A stretch of DNA of 64,000 nucleotides from Neolentinus lepideus HHB14362 ss-1 (GCA_001632425.1 KV425559.1:131281-195280), one strand, 5' to 3'. Positions 47,595 through 60,046 are shown, counted from the first letter of the stretch. Notes: a model not told the origin generated them from the letters alone. Numbers and translations are program-made.

Positions 47595-49560
47595 ATGGCG
47601 AACGACATACCCAGCGTCGGAAGCGAATCGTTGAGCGGCGCAGCCAAAGCTGCAGAGGCATCCCTGCCACCTTCAACCGGCTTGCCGCTGGCGGAGGGCA
47701 TGTCCTTGTCCTACTGGCTGCAAGGTGTGCGGGCAAACCCTTTGCTGGACCACCGGACGACGGAAGAGCTGCCCAAGGAAGCAGACGTGGTTATCATCGG
47801 ATCGGGAGTGCGTCATGTATTCGGTTTCACCTATTTCTCTAACACAGCTGTGGTAGATGACAGGCGCGTTAACCGCATACGAGCTACTGAAAGGCGAGAA
47901 CCCACCGAAAACTGTCCTACTTTTGGAGGCGCGTGAACTGTGCTCCGCTGCGACCGGCCGCAATGCAGGCCACTGTAAGCCGGATCAGGTTTGTGGTATC
48001 CATGCGAGTTGTTTGATAGCTCTTACCCTAATACTGCAGTGGCGAGGATTTGCCAAATACGAAAGGTTGTTCGGCGCAGAACAAGCTCTGAAGGTTATAT
48101 CATATATACGCGTGTCCACGGGCCCCCGATTGACGCAGCTTGGTCGTAGATTCTTGCGAACGAGCAAGACACTTGGAAGAAGCTAGTGGCTTTCATTCGG
48201 GATGAGAAGATCGACTGCGATCTGTGGGTTGGCAAAACGGTCAGAACGCATCTCACATCTCTTCCTCTGAATAGCCTGAACATCATACAATGTAGCTTGA
48301 CGTGGCGATCTCAGATGAGGTAGCAACTCTCGCTCTCGACACTTTCAACCGTTTCAAGGCCGCCGGTGGCCCAACTTCTCATATTGAGTACATCGGAGAC
48401 AAAGCAGAAGCTGTCAAACGTTCCCGAATCAAGGATGCTGTTTCCGCGTTCGCCTGGGACGCTTCCACACTATATCCGTGGAAGGTGGTGGCGCACATCA
48501 TCCGGCTCTCTCTCGCTCTAGGACTGAATTTTCAAACTTGGACACCAGTTCACGGCGTTGAAGCGACACCACAGCAGGATGGGAAATGGGTAGTCAAGAC
48601 CGAGAGAGGAGACGTCATCACACCGACAGTTGTGCATGCGACTAACGCATACGCTGCTGCATTACTCCCTGAGATGACGAACATTATTAAGCCGACCCCT
48701 CATATGTCAGTAGAACCTTCTGCAGTGAATGACACACAGACGCTTCATTAATTGTTGGTGCAGGTGCAACAAAACCATCCCGCCGCGATCATTCGCGGGG
48801 ACAAAAGCACTGCAAAACTCATATGGTGTTCTCTGTCCCGGTGGTGCACTCTATTCGATCAACCCTCGAACGAACTCCGATGGTATCGTCTTGTTCGGAG
48901 GTACGTTTGTTGTTCTTGTTCCTGACGCAGAACGAAGTATGAACGCAACTGCAGGAAGTAACCCGAATCAACATCGTCTGATGAAATATCTTGAAGAACA
49001 CCCTGAGAGACGGACTGACGATAGTCTGTCGAATTTTGTCCCAGTTACCGAAGCCGTAGTTGACTTCGCGACAAAGGAATTCGGATGGTAAGCGGATCTT
49101 GTCTCCGCACTACTCACCTTTTCACTCTGATTTTGTGATTTCAGGGACAAGAAGACATCACCAGGGCAAGGCTACGACTATAGCTGGAGCGGTATCATAG
49201 GCAGAGTACGTATCGTTCATACTCTAATAAGGTGCCAACATTAATATCCCAATTCGTCTGCATGATCCAAAGAGCGCAGATGGAGTGCCTTACATTGGGG
49301 CTTTTCCGGGCAAACCTGGTCAATGGATCTGCGCCGGTCACAACGGTCATGGCATGGTGAGTGTGTCAGTTTGTGAAAAGAATAGACCCTGGATTAAACC
49401 TTCCGCGTCCCAGGCACGTATATTCACGGCGGTGCCAGGGCTGGTCAAGTTAATGAATGGAGGCAGTTGGGCAGATACAGGATTGCCAGAGTGCTTCGAG
49501 GTGACGAAACAAAGGCTAGAGAAATTAGCGAAAGTCGACTTCAAGGTGCCCATCGTCTAG
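47595..49560 (+). CDS. FAD-dependent oxidoreductase (DAO family)
   Basis: This flavoenzyme resembles amino-acid or amine oxidases of the D-amino-acid-oxidase fold. ATG 47595 gives MANDIPSVGSESLSGAAKAA and then WLQGVRANPLLDHRTTEELP. The FAD dinucleotide-binding loop ADVVIIGSG|MTGALTAYELL is split by an intron right inside the Gly motif. The following LLEARELCSAATGRNAGHCK matches the conserved ATGRN.GH segment of fungal members. Later exons read AWDASTLYPWKVVAHIIRL, VHATNAYAAALLPEM and DYSWSGIIGR. The C-terminal FAD-contacting part is SADGVPYIGAFPGKPGQW and CAGHNGHGMARIFTAVPGLV, with stop at 49558-49560. All expected domains are present. It lies between an organic-anion symporter and a sugar transporter, which is compatible with a nutrient-oxidation role, but this is inference. 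An in-frame upstream ATG at 47526 is possible. Confidence 0.85.
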
Positions 49561-50319
49561 TGTTGTCTCTCACCGGTATACTATAGATTTAGGAGGACAA
49601 AAATCCCGTTCTGCTGTGGTTCGGCAAATGCGTGCCCGGCGGTCCTCCGATCCGAGCCTCTTGAAGTCATACCCCCACCTACCCTCACACGTGGCGGTGC
49701 TGCTTCTCATGGTCCCAGCCAAGGCATTTATAGGAATTCATCGTTCTTAACGCCACAACGGTGGCTAGGATAATGAAACGGAACGCTTCGATAGTCACCT
49801 GCGCCACTCATTCCCGACGATAATCCTCGTCGGCTTTGGTGTCAAGTCTTAGAATGGTACGAGTGTCGTCAGACGGTAGGCACATGTTCTACCTGGAAGG
49901 CTGTTCGAGGAGTGCCGGTTGCCACCCATTCAGTCTGTGCGAAGGTGGATTGACTTAACTGGGACAAGCGTGCATCCCTTTCACTCCGTACGACGAAAGG
50001 CAAAGTCCTGATACGTCTCTATTGTCGTTCAGAAGTCCTGATTGAACGTCTTGGAGCCCCACTATCTCCACCATATCTGAATGAGGGTCATCTCCCCTCA
50101 CTTCTCTCCAGGAACATTGTCGTCAGATCACACTGCTCGTCACGATCTCTTTATCGTTGCAGTTCTCGACCGTCCGGTTTGTCGGAATTGAAACAGAGGG
50201 TGTATAAAACCCTCACGCTTGCATTACTCTTGTGATCTCCAAGGTATCTTCATTGGCGTCTTGACTCCTGTCCATCAATACAGCAGTCCACCACGGGAAC
50301 CTTCTCCTCTCGTGTCAAT
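49561..50319. other. Intergenic region upstream of sugar transporter
   Basis: No coding signal. It contains the TATA-like box described below and pyrimidine-rich leader sequence before 50320. Confidence 0.6.
50203..50209 (+). promoter_or_regulatory. TATA box of the sugar transporter gene
   Basis: TATAAAA lies 117 bases upstream of the transporter's ATG in otherwise mixed sequence, a usual spacing for fungal regulated genes. Confidence 0.5.
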
Positions 50320-52775
50320 ATGTCAACGCCTAGCTCCATCCTGCAAGACTCTGAGAAACAGGGTCGTCGCTCCCTGGACGTTTGTGTTGAGGATATCACA
50401 GATAAGTCGGCGTCCGACTTTGAGGCTGATGTAGCGGCTCGCGTTCCCAAACTTCGCGGGCGGAAGCTGAGGGCTGCCTTGGCTTTCATCGCTGGAACTG
50501 GCTTCACTCTCTTCGGGTACGTAATGGCAATAGATGTCTGGTCAACATCGTGCTCAATGTATTCTAGCTATGATCAAGGCGTCATGTCTGGATTGCTTAC
50601 TGGCAATCAGGTAATTCGACACTATCGCGTCACTCGCCGTTGACTCAGTATCATTGTTTGAAGTTTGAAGCGACTTTTCCTCAAGTAGTTGTAGACTCTG
50701 CTCATCCTAATCACGCCACATTGCAGAGCTTTATCGTCGCCATCTACGTGAGTCGAACCTGACCAGATAAGTCCATAACACCTCGCTAACGATGATGTAG
50801 GAGATTGGTTGCCTTGTCGGTGCCCTGTCCAATCTCTGGATAGGCGATCGTCTGGGGCGCAGACGAACCATCTTCTGGGGAGGAATTGTCATGACTGTAG
50901 GAGCTGTCCTGCAGACAACGTCTTATTCCTACGCACAAATGATTGTGGCTAGAATTGTCACAGGAATTGGCAATGGTCTCATTGTATTGTTTTCCTCTTT
51001 GCTTATCCTGTGCCCTATGCTGAACGTTTTCTAGACATCAACGGTGCCGTCATACCATGCGGAGTGTTCTCATGCTTCCAACAGAGGTAGCTTTATCATG
51101 TTTGAAGGTACCATGATCACTCTAGGCCTCACTCTCTCGTGAGTCAAAGTCCATATCTTTCGACTGAATCAGCTAAGTCGAACAACCCACGAATCTTATG
51201 CAGATACGTAAGTGATCGAATGGCCATGAGTTATACTGGACTGACACTGATTCTTCCGAAGTGGATTGACTTCGCCTGGTACGGGTACACTACTCTTACA
51301 AACCCTCGTATACTAATCAGATGTCAGCTACTTCGCGACTGGCTCTCCACTACAGTGGAGGCTTCCTATCGCTCTACAGATTATTTTGGAATTTATTCTC
51401 GCTGGAGGCATCATGTATGTAAGTGGTGCTGATATTACCTATTCTTCCACTCGTTGACCCTGACGTGCCACATCTTTCCAGCTTCCGGAGTCCCCACGGT
51501 GGTGCGTAAAGTCACATTGTTCATTCGTCGAGAATACATATCGATAATCCACGGTATAGGCTTGTCAAACGTGGCTACAATGCAGAAGCCATCGGCGTCC
51601 TCTCAGCTATTGACGACACCGATCCGCTCGACCCGGAGGTTCGAAAGACATTCATCGCTATTCGCGAAGCTGTTGCTATGGAAGGCGATGTCAACAAGGG
51701 CTCTCTCAAAGAGCTCTTTACTGGTGGGAAGAGCCAGAACTTCCGCCGTGCCGCTACAGGTGTGGTTTGCCAAGCTGTGCAACAACTCACTGGAATCAAC
51801 TTGGTCAGCTAGTACGTCGACTATGTGTATGACTGCGGATCAATATACTGACTACTTGCTCTATAGCTATGCGGTAAGACACTTGTGCAACACAATGGTG
51901 TCGCTCAGTCCTCATGCTTGTATCAGACTATTCTTTTTCAGCGGTTGGGAATGAATGAAGTAGACTCCCGCATCGTCGCGGCCTGTAACGGAACCGAATA
52001 CTTCCTCGCCAGTTTCTTGGCTATCTACTTTATCGATCGAGCTGGTCGTCGCAAACTTATGCTGATAGGTACAGCCGGATGCTGTCTTACGATGACGCTG
52101 CTTGCAATTCTGGGGGCCATCGACACACCTGCCGCACAAATTGTCTCAGCTGTACTGCTCTTTGGATTCAATACGTTCTTCGCGCTGGGTTGGCTAGGAA
52201 TGGGTTGGCTATACGTACGCCTCATTCCTCTCCCCAGGTTGCAAATGGTACTCATCTTCTGTCTGGGACAGCCGGCGGAGATTGTTGGCATTGGAATCCG
52301 AGCTCCGGCGAATGCTCTGAGCACGGCCTCCAACTGGACATTCAACTTCCTGGTGGTAATGATCGTAGGACCCGCATTCAACAGCATTTCTTGGGGAACC
52401 TACCTTGGTGAGTATGGTCATCACTGCTTTCACGGCAGGCTTACTGAGTTGTCCATATTTCATTAGTCTTTGCGGCTCTGAACTTTATTACTTTACCAAT
52501 CGTATATTTCTTCTTCCCTGAGACTGCAGGTCGCTCTCTAGAAGGTAAGATCAGCATCATAACCACTCGCACAGCTAAGTCTGGCTTATCGCTCTTGCCT
52601 TATGATAGACATGGATATTATTTACGCCGTGGCTTACAACGAAGGTGTCTCTCCAGTCAAAGTTTCATTCCGGAAAGATCTGCCAGAGGCGGGTTCTCCG
52701 GAGGCTGATGAAATCCTTGGTCTCTCAGCGATGCGCATGCGAAGCGCTGCTTCGAATTCCCAGGAGCAAGAGTAG
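50320..52775 (+). CDS. MFS sugar (hexose-type) transporter
   Basis: This is a proton-coupled or facilitative sugar transporter in the plasma membrane. ATG 50320 opens MSTPSSILQDSEKQGRRSLD, a hydrophilic N-terminus, then the first helix and YDQGVMSGLLTGNQ. The family signatures follow: GALSNLWIGDRLGRRRTIFW, then SYHAECSHASNRGSFIMFEG. LPESPRWLVKRGYNAEAIGV is restored by removing an intron that starts inside the Trp codon. Then come QAVQQLTGINLVSYY, FFQRLGMNEVDSRIVAACN, FIDRAGRRKLMLIG, FNSISWGTYL and PETAGRSLEDMDIIYAVAY. The C-terminal tail ends ASNSQEQE and TAG at 52773-52775. All signature motifs of the sugar porter family are present. About ten introns. Confidence 0.9.
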
Positions 52776-53578
52776 ATGGTACGGACATTATATGAGTAGG
52801 CATGCATCCTCGCTGATCACAACCATTTACGAAGACTGTTGATGATTACTTGATAAATATACATGTGTATTGTAGCTGCTTTTCATGGGAAAAAGGAGCG
52901 TTAGCGATCGTTTCTGCACTCTGGCACACCACATTCAGACTCCCTTGCAGACGCTACTATAGGTCTTGTACTGAGAGCCTATTCAATGTTACATCAAACC
53001 AACCAGCTCTTAATATAGAAGGAAGACTGCCTTCCCAGAATTGTTCCCGTTTGCCATTATCGTGTCAAAACCTGTGTATAGAAAGTTACCAATTCACATT
53101 CACTTTTGGCTCAATTACATCGCGCATTAATGTAAAACCCTCAACTCTGTTAGTTCTCCTACACGCTGCGCTGTATCAATATAATTCAAAAAATTCGATC
53201 TGTTTGGGCTAACCCGGACGGAGCCTAAGTGTTGCACTGCAGATATGGTGATATTTGATTACATAGGCTCTGATTTAGCCTTAGTTTCGGTGTGAGCATC
53301 GACGGACCGCATATAGCTCGAGTGAAGCCTACTGAAACTCATATCGATCTCTATTAGTGTCAGCTCTGTAGCTAGAGCAAGGCTTTGTTCTCTTTGTGCT
53401 AGGTTCGAGTTGCTGCAGAAAAGAATGATGCGGATGGTGAGTCTATCACTGCTGATAAGATTAATGCTGCTTCTGATGCTTCGTTAGAGATATGAACATC
53501 TGGAATCTGGAGCCACACATGGCCGCATGATAGAGGTGTTAACGTTATCATGTCTTGCGGGCTGTGTTCACGACCGTC
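52776..53578. other. Intergenic region with possible 5' exon of the permease
   Basis: An open segment around 53402-53500 reads VAAEKNDADGESITADKINA and looks like a hydrophilic N-terminal exon, but it ends in a stop and no join to the permease was found. The rest shows no coding signal. Confidence 0.45.
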
Positions 53579-55639
53579 ATGGACGCGTACCCCGACATCA
53601 AAGAGAAGGGCGACATAGATGAGGTTGCTCTCCCCGTAAACGGCCAGTTGGAGGAGGGAATTTATGAAGGGTCGAGGGCGAAGACATGGACACAGAGAGC
53701 AGGTTCGGTTTTGAGGAGATGGGGTGTGGAGACCCATGGGTACGTCTCGTTCAAAGGAAGCGAGCAGGATATTGAAATGAATATGACAAAGTATTTCGCC
53801 TATTCCACCGGAGCAAAGAACGGATATCAGGCTGTATGAGATGTTCTTTGTGTGGTTCTCTGCGAACATGGGTGTGCTATCGTGAGTGCTATCCGTCGGA
53901 CGACCTCCAGAATTACTAAGCTCTGGTACAGATTCAGCACAGGCAGTGCTGGTCCGGCATTCTTCTCGTTAGGGATGAGAGACAGCTTGGCGACGCTTGT
54001 CGTAGTGGATGTTATGTGCGTCTCATTGTTCGATCTGAAATCGACTTCAGCTCATGCATTGGTCATAGAACATGCGCTATACCTGCCTACTTGTGAGTCC
54101 TGTATGTCGAATTTACGCAAAGCTATTATTCACTTGACAACAGCGCTGTCTTTGGCCCTAAATTGGGTATGCGCGCCATGGTCCAAGGAAGATATTCATG
54201 GGGGTACGTATGACCTCCCGCTTCATGTCCTTCATGATGGCTAAGCTGGGTGCACACATCACCCAGCTACTACGGAGCTATAATACCCAGCGCCCTCAAC
54301 GTTTTCACCATGCAAGGATTCTTAGTGCTCAATTGCATCGTTGGGGGCCAGACACTTGCTGCTGTATCCGACCACCTGGATGATACCCTTGGGATTGTCA
54401 TTATTGCGATCATATCGCTTGTTGTGGTATTTTTTGGATATAGAGTGCTGCACTGGTAAGGTTACTGTCTTCACTATCAGCTGTGCTGCGTAAATGACCG
54501 TCGTCTCTAGGTACGAAAGCGTGGCGTGGATACCCAACGTCATTGCTCTACTTGTCATGCTGGGCGTAGGCGGGAAAAAGCTGCACGAAGCTCCCATCAC
54601 GTCTGCTACCCCCGCTACTGCCGCTCAAGTCCTGTCATTCGCGGGAACTGTCGGCTCGACCGTCATAAGCTGGTGTACGTACAGTCCAGATTACGGTGTT
54701 TACCATAGTGCAGAAGCGTCCAGGTACGGAATTTTCTACGCGTTTTATGATCAGATAGTGCCTGACATCATATTTTCACACATAGCAAGAGGATTTTCCT
54801 GTACACTTATCTCGGATTCTTCGTGGCATGCGTACGTATCACCTCTCGTTTCCAGCACCTTACCTCACCATTACGCATAGTTCTCAGGCCACTGCCTCGG
54901 TGCAGCATTTGCGGCCGCTGCCTCTTCCGTCCCCGCATGGGACGCCGGCTTCGAAGATGGTGACAATGTAGGTGGGCTGTTCGAAGCTGCCCTCGCACCG
55001 GCTGGTGGATTCGGCAAGTTCCTGACTGTCCTCGTTGCGTTGACGGTACCGAGCGCATGTGCGCCGACGATGTACACATTTGGCACGAGCTTTATGACTG
55101 TGGCCCCGGTCTTTGCGAAGATTCCGAGATATTTGTTCGCGATTGTGTCGACTGCGATGTGCGTGTTCTTTTGGTGATCGCGAGAAATGCTGATCGTGTT
55201 TGGACAGTACTATCCCCGTGGCAATTGTTGGTGCGACACATTTTTACGAGACATTCGTTGATATAATCAGTGAGTAGGGCTTGACTTCCTTTCGCCATCA
55301 AACTCACTGTGCAACATGTCATACGTAGGTATCATCGGCTACTGGAGCACCGTCTTTGCTGCGATTGTCCTCGTCGAGCACTTCGTTTTCCGTAAAAATG
55401 ACTTCTCCTTATATTCCCTCGAGTACTGGAATAAACCAGGTCGTCTGCCACCCGGGATCGCAGCCGTTCTCTCCTTCCTTGGAGCTATCGCAATTATTGT
55501 GCCGTCTATGTCACAGGCGTGGTACGTTGGTCCCATCGCGCAGGCTGGAACAGGAGACATTGGAGTGGAGACCGGGTTCTTCACTGCTGCGCTGTTGTAC
55601 TTAGTGCTGCGAGCTATTGAGAAGAGGGCGTTGTGGTAA
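53579..55639 (+). CDS. NCS1 purine-cytosine permease (Fcy2-like)
   Basis: This is a nucleobase:cation symporter importing adenine, guanine, hypoxanthine or cytosine. The start is taken at ATG 53579 (MDAYPDIKEKGDIDEVALPV); an upstream exon is possible. After an intron from 53739 to about 53793 the sequence reads ISPIPPEQRTDIRLYEMFFV and WFSANMGVLS, then FSTGSAGPAFFSLGMRDSLA, FGPKLGMRAMVQGRYSWG and YYGAIIPSALNVFTMQGFLV. These are core NCS1 signatures. Later segments are NCIVGGQTLAAVSDH, YESVAWIPNVIALLVMLGVG, STVISWCTYSPDYGVYH, FGKFLTVLVALTVPSACAPT, YWNKPGRLPPGIAAVLSF and VGPIAQAGTGDIGVETGFF. Stop is at 55639. Without the intron at 53739 the protein would end early at 53839; splicing keeps it intact. 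Confidence 0.86.
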
Positions 55640-56019
55640 GTTAGTAACTACTGATTTACAGCCAGGACAAAACAAGCTCGGAATGCGCTAGTAGACCCAT
55701 GTGTATATGTAGATGTCCGAGGTAATAGTATGGTGATAAGCAGGTAGGTTTATTTGCCTCACATCACAAGCATTACGCGTAAATCAACCCTGCCTGACCT
55801 TCAAAACGTCTCTTCTGTGTATTACAGATCTCATTGGTGTAGAACATTGAGTCCTTGCTATTCGGTGGCCCCATGGGAAAGCACTCGTAAGCCTACAACG
55901 AACTCCAGTTAGCAATATTTGATTCTTATTGAGAACCTTGACATGGGAGTTATGTCACTGAATACTGAATTTCAGCTTCAGCTTCGCCCTTGTTTTAATA
56001 TTAAATCGTACTTGTAGTT
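55640..56019. other. Intergenic region before repeat copy 2
   Basis: 380 bases of permease 3' flank; AT-rich towards the repeat boundary. No gene seen. Confidence 0.6.
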
Positions 56020-57230
56020 ACTTGGGCAAGAGGGCCACTGCTCTGCATGGCATGGGTACGAGTCCTGAGGTCACTTGTTACATTTTCATATTAATTGTCT
56101 GAAACTTTTGTACTTCATCATAATTTAAAAATGGTCTAAAATGGATTTTTAATTCTATTTTTATCTTATTTTAATCCATTTTTTGATTATGATGGGGTAT
56201 GGAATTTTCTGAAAACATCAGGACTCATAACAGTTACCATATACAAATAATCACCCAAACAAATGTGCCAGCCACCCTGGGCTGTACAAATTTTTCCGAT
56301 ATTTCTAGCAATTTTCCAAATTTTCTGAGCAGAAATACCAGCTATTGATGACCAATGATGTAAACAGCATGTAAAATCTCACAGGACTTCCATGCCATCT
56401 ATGTCATGCTTTTGCTGGTATCCTCACTCAATGAGCCAACTAATAAAGCCAGTAGACCAGTAGAAGGTAAAAAAGATATATGCAACATCAATAATTACCA
56501 TATTCAGAGGTGTAAACAAACGAATGGATGGGTGTCAGCCACCCTGGGTTGTACAAATTTTTCTGATATTTTTAGTAAAATTTCTGATTTTTCTCAGTGG
56601 AAATACCAGCTATCAGTGACCAATGACATAAACAGTGTGTAAAATCTTGTGAGACTTTCATGCTGTCTACATCATTCTCTTACTGGTATCTCATGCTCAC
56701 TCAATGAACGGTGAAGTCAGCTAAGATTATACACTAGACTTGAAGCCCAAATTTATGAAGTGACCCGCACGAGAGAGCATCTGGCCAATCAGAAGCCAGT
56801 ATTTGGAATCGACGCGGCGCGCCACCGCGCCACCCACAACAAACGGTCATTGAAGTCGAATTCCCACGGTAAGAAAGGCCTCGGAGAACGTATCGGGTAC
56901 CTCGAAGGCAAAGAAAATGCTAAAACTACAGAAATATTCACAATGACACATATATATGGTATAAGCTTATATTGAACAGGAGGAAGGAAAAGGAGCAATT
57001 TGAAGATAGTGAGGAAGAGAATATCGAAAAAAGGGACTACAAAACGAGTTTGTAGTCTCTTTGTAGTGATCACTACAAACGGACTATGAATCTGGGATCC
57101 AATTTTGTGATTAACACTACAAATATTTTGAAACACCGATTACTCGGCACGAGTTCCCACGAAGGACATCGTTCGGCAACCCGCTCATTTTGAGCGTACA
57201 AACTCATCCTTCGTACCTCAGGACTCGTAA
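56020..57230. repeat. Dispersed repeat, copy 2 (complete)
   Basis: This is the intact 1.21 kb copy of the element at 3221-4396. Inverted 15-mers TACGAGTCCTGAGGT lie at 56057-56071 and 57215-57229. The left interior holds a direct duplication (about 56230-56435 and 56492-56706) whose two units differ mostly by C/T and G/A changes. The same 18-bp palindrome is at 57061-57078. The left interior is AT-rich and the right third more GC-rich. No protein is encoded. Near identity with copy 1 suggests recent transposition or duplication. Confidence 0.85.
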
Positions 57231-57575
57231 TTGGCACTGCCGCGGCACGCGCCTTGCCCAAATCCCTTCCCGGAACAGTCTGCATCATGGTGTTAGTTCA
57301 GATTTAACACAGACATACATGACCTGTGTCAGCCTCTGCCTCAGCTGCATTGATGTGTCTCTTGAGTAGAATGCGTTAATTACACGGCAGTCCATCCCGT
57401 TCGGTAAAGTCCGCGATCGGAGCAAGTTCATGAAGCAGACCCACATACAATAATTGCTGCCGGAACAACACTGATTCTTAGGGAGTCAGAATCCCACACC
57501 GACCACATACAGATTGCAGGCAGTTGATACAGTTGTGCTCTACAACAATAACCACCCCGCGAGTACCGTCAAAAC
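57231..57575. other. Intergenic region after repeat copy 2
   Basis: 345 bases upstream of the dehydrogenase start; no TATA-like box or coding signal is obvious. Confidence 0.5.
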
Positions 57576-58686
57576 ATGTTATGGAGACTTTGGGCTAGTT
57601 CCAGCGGGATAAACCATGTGCGTTCCCGCTAACGTCCTTAGGCGCTCTTTCATGGTAGGCGCTCGATCTCACTGTACACTAACGGCGATCTGGGTAATAG
57701 TTCCAGCATGGTGAGGAGTCCTGGGCTCTCGTTACGGGCGCATCGGACGGCATAGGCAAATCGTGAGCATTCTTTCAAGTACTGAGTGGTATAAGAAGGT
57801 CAGAGTATTCTTCAGCGTATGCCAGGCATTTGCACAAAAAGGCTTCAACGTGGTACTTCACGGGCGCAATCAAGAGAAGCTCAACGGAGTGAAAGAGGAG
57901 TTGCAGGCAGCCTGGCCCGACCGCAAGTTCGAGATTGTGGTGGCGGATGCTACCCAGGGTTCCCTTGCATCTGAAGTTGCCTCGGCTGTCAAGGGCAAGC
58001 ACGTCACTATCTTGGTCAACAATGCCGGGTATACGTCCACTCTCATTGAACCTTTAGTGGCTCAAGATCCAGATGGTGAGTAACACTTTGATATATACTC
58101 GACAGCTGAAATTATACTGATCTATGTATCGCATGGTTGTGTACTTGCCAGTACTGCAACGAGGGGTGGACATTGGATGCACATGGCTAACGCAGCTCAC
58201 CCGAGCAATGTTACCTCAGCTCATTGAAAACAAGCCGTCCGCTGTAGTCAATATCGGCAGTTTTGTTGCCGCACACCCTCCACCGTTCTTAGCCGTATAC
58301 GCAGGCACCAAAGGCTATACTCGCGTGAGTTTCCATACGTTTTGTGGATTCAGTTCTTGAAACTTAGCGTGTTACAGGCGTTTTCGCAAGCTCTGCGAAC
58401 CGAGATGCGACTAACAGGCCACAAAGACGTTGACATCCAATACCACGAATCGCACTCTGTTGCAACTAAGGCGAATGGTAGCCCAGTGAGTACAGCAGCT
58501 CCAGATCCGGATACCATGGCGCGTTCGATTGTAGTCGCTATTGGTCAGCGGAAGGGGTTTATCGTCCCGTATTGGTCGCACGAACTAACTAATTGGTTCT
58601 TGTGGATCATGCCGGAGAGTTGGGTTCAGAAAATGAGTGGGTCGATATTGCAGACAAAGAGAACGGATCTGAAGAAGGCGGACTGA
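57576..58686 (+). CDS. Short-chain dehydrogenase, 3-ketoacyl-CoA reductase/HSD17B12-like (copy 1)
   Basis: This is an NADPH-dependent short-chain dehydrogenase of the very-long-chain 3-oxoacyl-CoA reductase or steroid dehydrogenase type, expected at the ER membrane. ATG 57576 begins MLWRLWASSSGINH, then after an 84-nt intron FQHGEESWALVTGASDGIGK, the cofactor loop. Next come FAQKGFNVVLHGRNQEKL, FEIVVADATQGSLASEV, HVTILVNNAGYTSTL (NNAG), LTQLTRAMLPQLIENKP, the Ser of VVNIGSFVAAHPPPF and the catalytic YAGTK in LAVYAGTKGYTR. After an intron comes FSQALRTEMRLTGHKDVDIQ. The C-terminal hydrophobic ELTNWFLWIMPESWVQKMSG is followed by a Lys-rich end (TKRTDLKKAD). All catalytic residues are present. 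The sister gene at 60047 has the same exon pattern, so they are a tandem duplication. Confidence 0.86.
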
Positions 58687-60046
58687 TGTGAGTGAGAGAG
58701 GATGCGTCAACATCGATCTCTGGTCATCGCTATAAGCTTGTGACGAATGATGGTCCCTCTGTCCCACGTACTGTCATCATATTGGGCCACTATTCGACCA
58801 TTGATATGTACTGTCTACCAACATTCCCTCACCGCACCTGATCTGCTCAGCATGACCTTGACTTTATTCGATTGGAAGACGGATGTCGCACCGACCAAGT
58901 CCAGAGTTGCCTCCCACTCGTCGAGTATATACCCGGCATCTACGGAGCCAAGGGCGGGTGCAACGTTCTCAAACCCATTCTTGACGTCTGTCCCAATGCC
59001 TCCAGAAGTGATGGAAAGTGGAAGAATACCATCACCGTGAAGATAGAGGCATTACTCCTATGGAACACAGCCCCACACGCCAAGGCTTACGTGGGCATGG
59101 CAGACGTGCTACTAGATGGAGACACAGAGGCTGTTTAGATGGAAGCGAAGGATGCTGATCCATGATGTTTGCCGCTGTATTTCCCGCCCAGATGCAGCAT
59201 CCAGTCCATATACATTCATTATAGCAATACATCGCAGGGGAAAAGTTACGGACCAACGGACAGCCGTAGAAATCGACGGCAAGGAAGCGATAGATGTAGC
59301 GATGATGATAGGCATGCATATCTTCGTAGAGGTCCTGCACGACAGTCGGTGGTTCGTCCGAAGCAGTAGCTTGAAAGTCACCTCATCCAATGTACAGCCG
59401 AGAACAGTCGACGAGGCGAGTCAAGTTCGGGTTCGGATCCGAATTCGATTCATCCGATCTTCAGAGTGGTACACACAGGCAACCGTACTGTGTCGTGACC
59501 GTGGTCTGGAAACTGGCTGAATACTGCGAGTTCACTGAAAGAATTTGAAAGGTAAGTGGGTAAATATGGCACCAGGCAGCAGGTGTATCAACAACACGAT
59601 GACGTTCAAATTCTTTCAGATACCACTGCTAGATGCGAGTACATTTAAAAGCTAGCCCGAAGCATGCATATAGTACAAGACCTGCGGAGTTAGGCTTGAT
59701 ACGACCAGCTGACTTATATAGAGCGGAGTGATACGTTTTCATTCTCCGACCCTAAGTTCGGCGGCAGCACATCTACGACTTCACGATGATCTGAGTATAT
59801 TCCATGCCGAGCCTCCAGGACCTGAAAGACTCGCTTTTCTAATATTCATTCAAGTTCAGTACTCTCCTTCAGGCTGTTATTTTTCCTTTCACCTGTAAAT
59901 AGGCTGCATATAAATATAGCGACACTTTCTCATGGCTTTGCAGTCGTCGCAATCACTCCTCGAATACGAAGAGCCCGATTTGCAGTTCTGCACTCGTCAC
60001 CATAGACTCTCTTGTCTATTCAATTGCTGTGTCTCATAGCTTTAAT
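58687..60046. other. Intergenic region between tandem dehydrogenases
   Basis: Open segments exist on both strands around 58850-59140. The minus strand reads GIGTDVKNGFENVAPALGSV, then GYILDEWEATLDLVG; the plus strand reads VEYIPGIYGAKGGCNVLKPI. Neither matches a known family, so no gene is called. A TATA-like box for the downstream gene is listed separately. Confidence 0.4.
59909..59916 (+). promoter_or_regulatory. TATA box of dehydrogenase copy 2
   Basis: TATAAATA lies 131 bases before ATG 60047. No equivalent box was noticed before the sister gene, so the two copies may be regulated differently. Confidence 0.5.

Noticed and set aside
53739..53839. Early stop in the NCS1 permease after GAKNGYQAV
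   Set aside because: This reading runs through an intron; the donor at 53739 and an acceptor near 53793 restore PIPPEQRTDIRLYEMFF.
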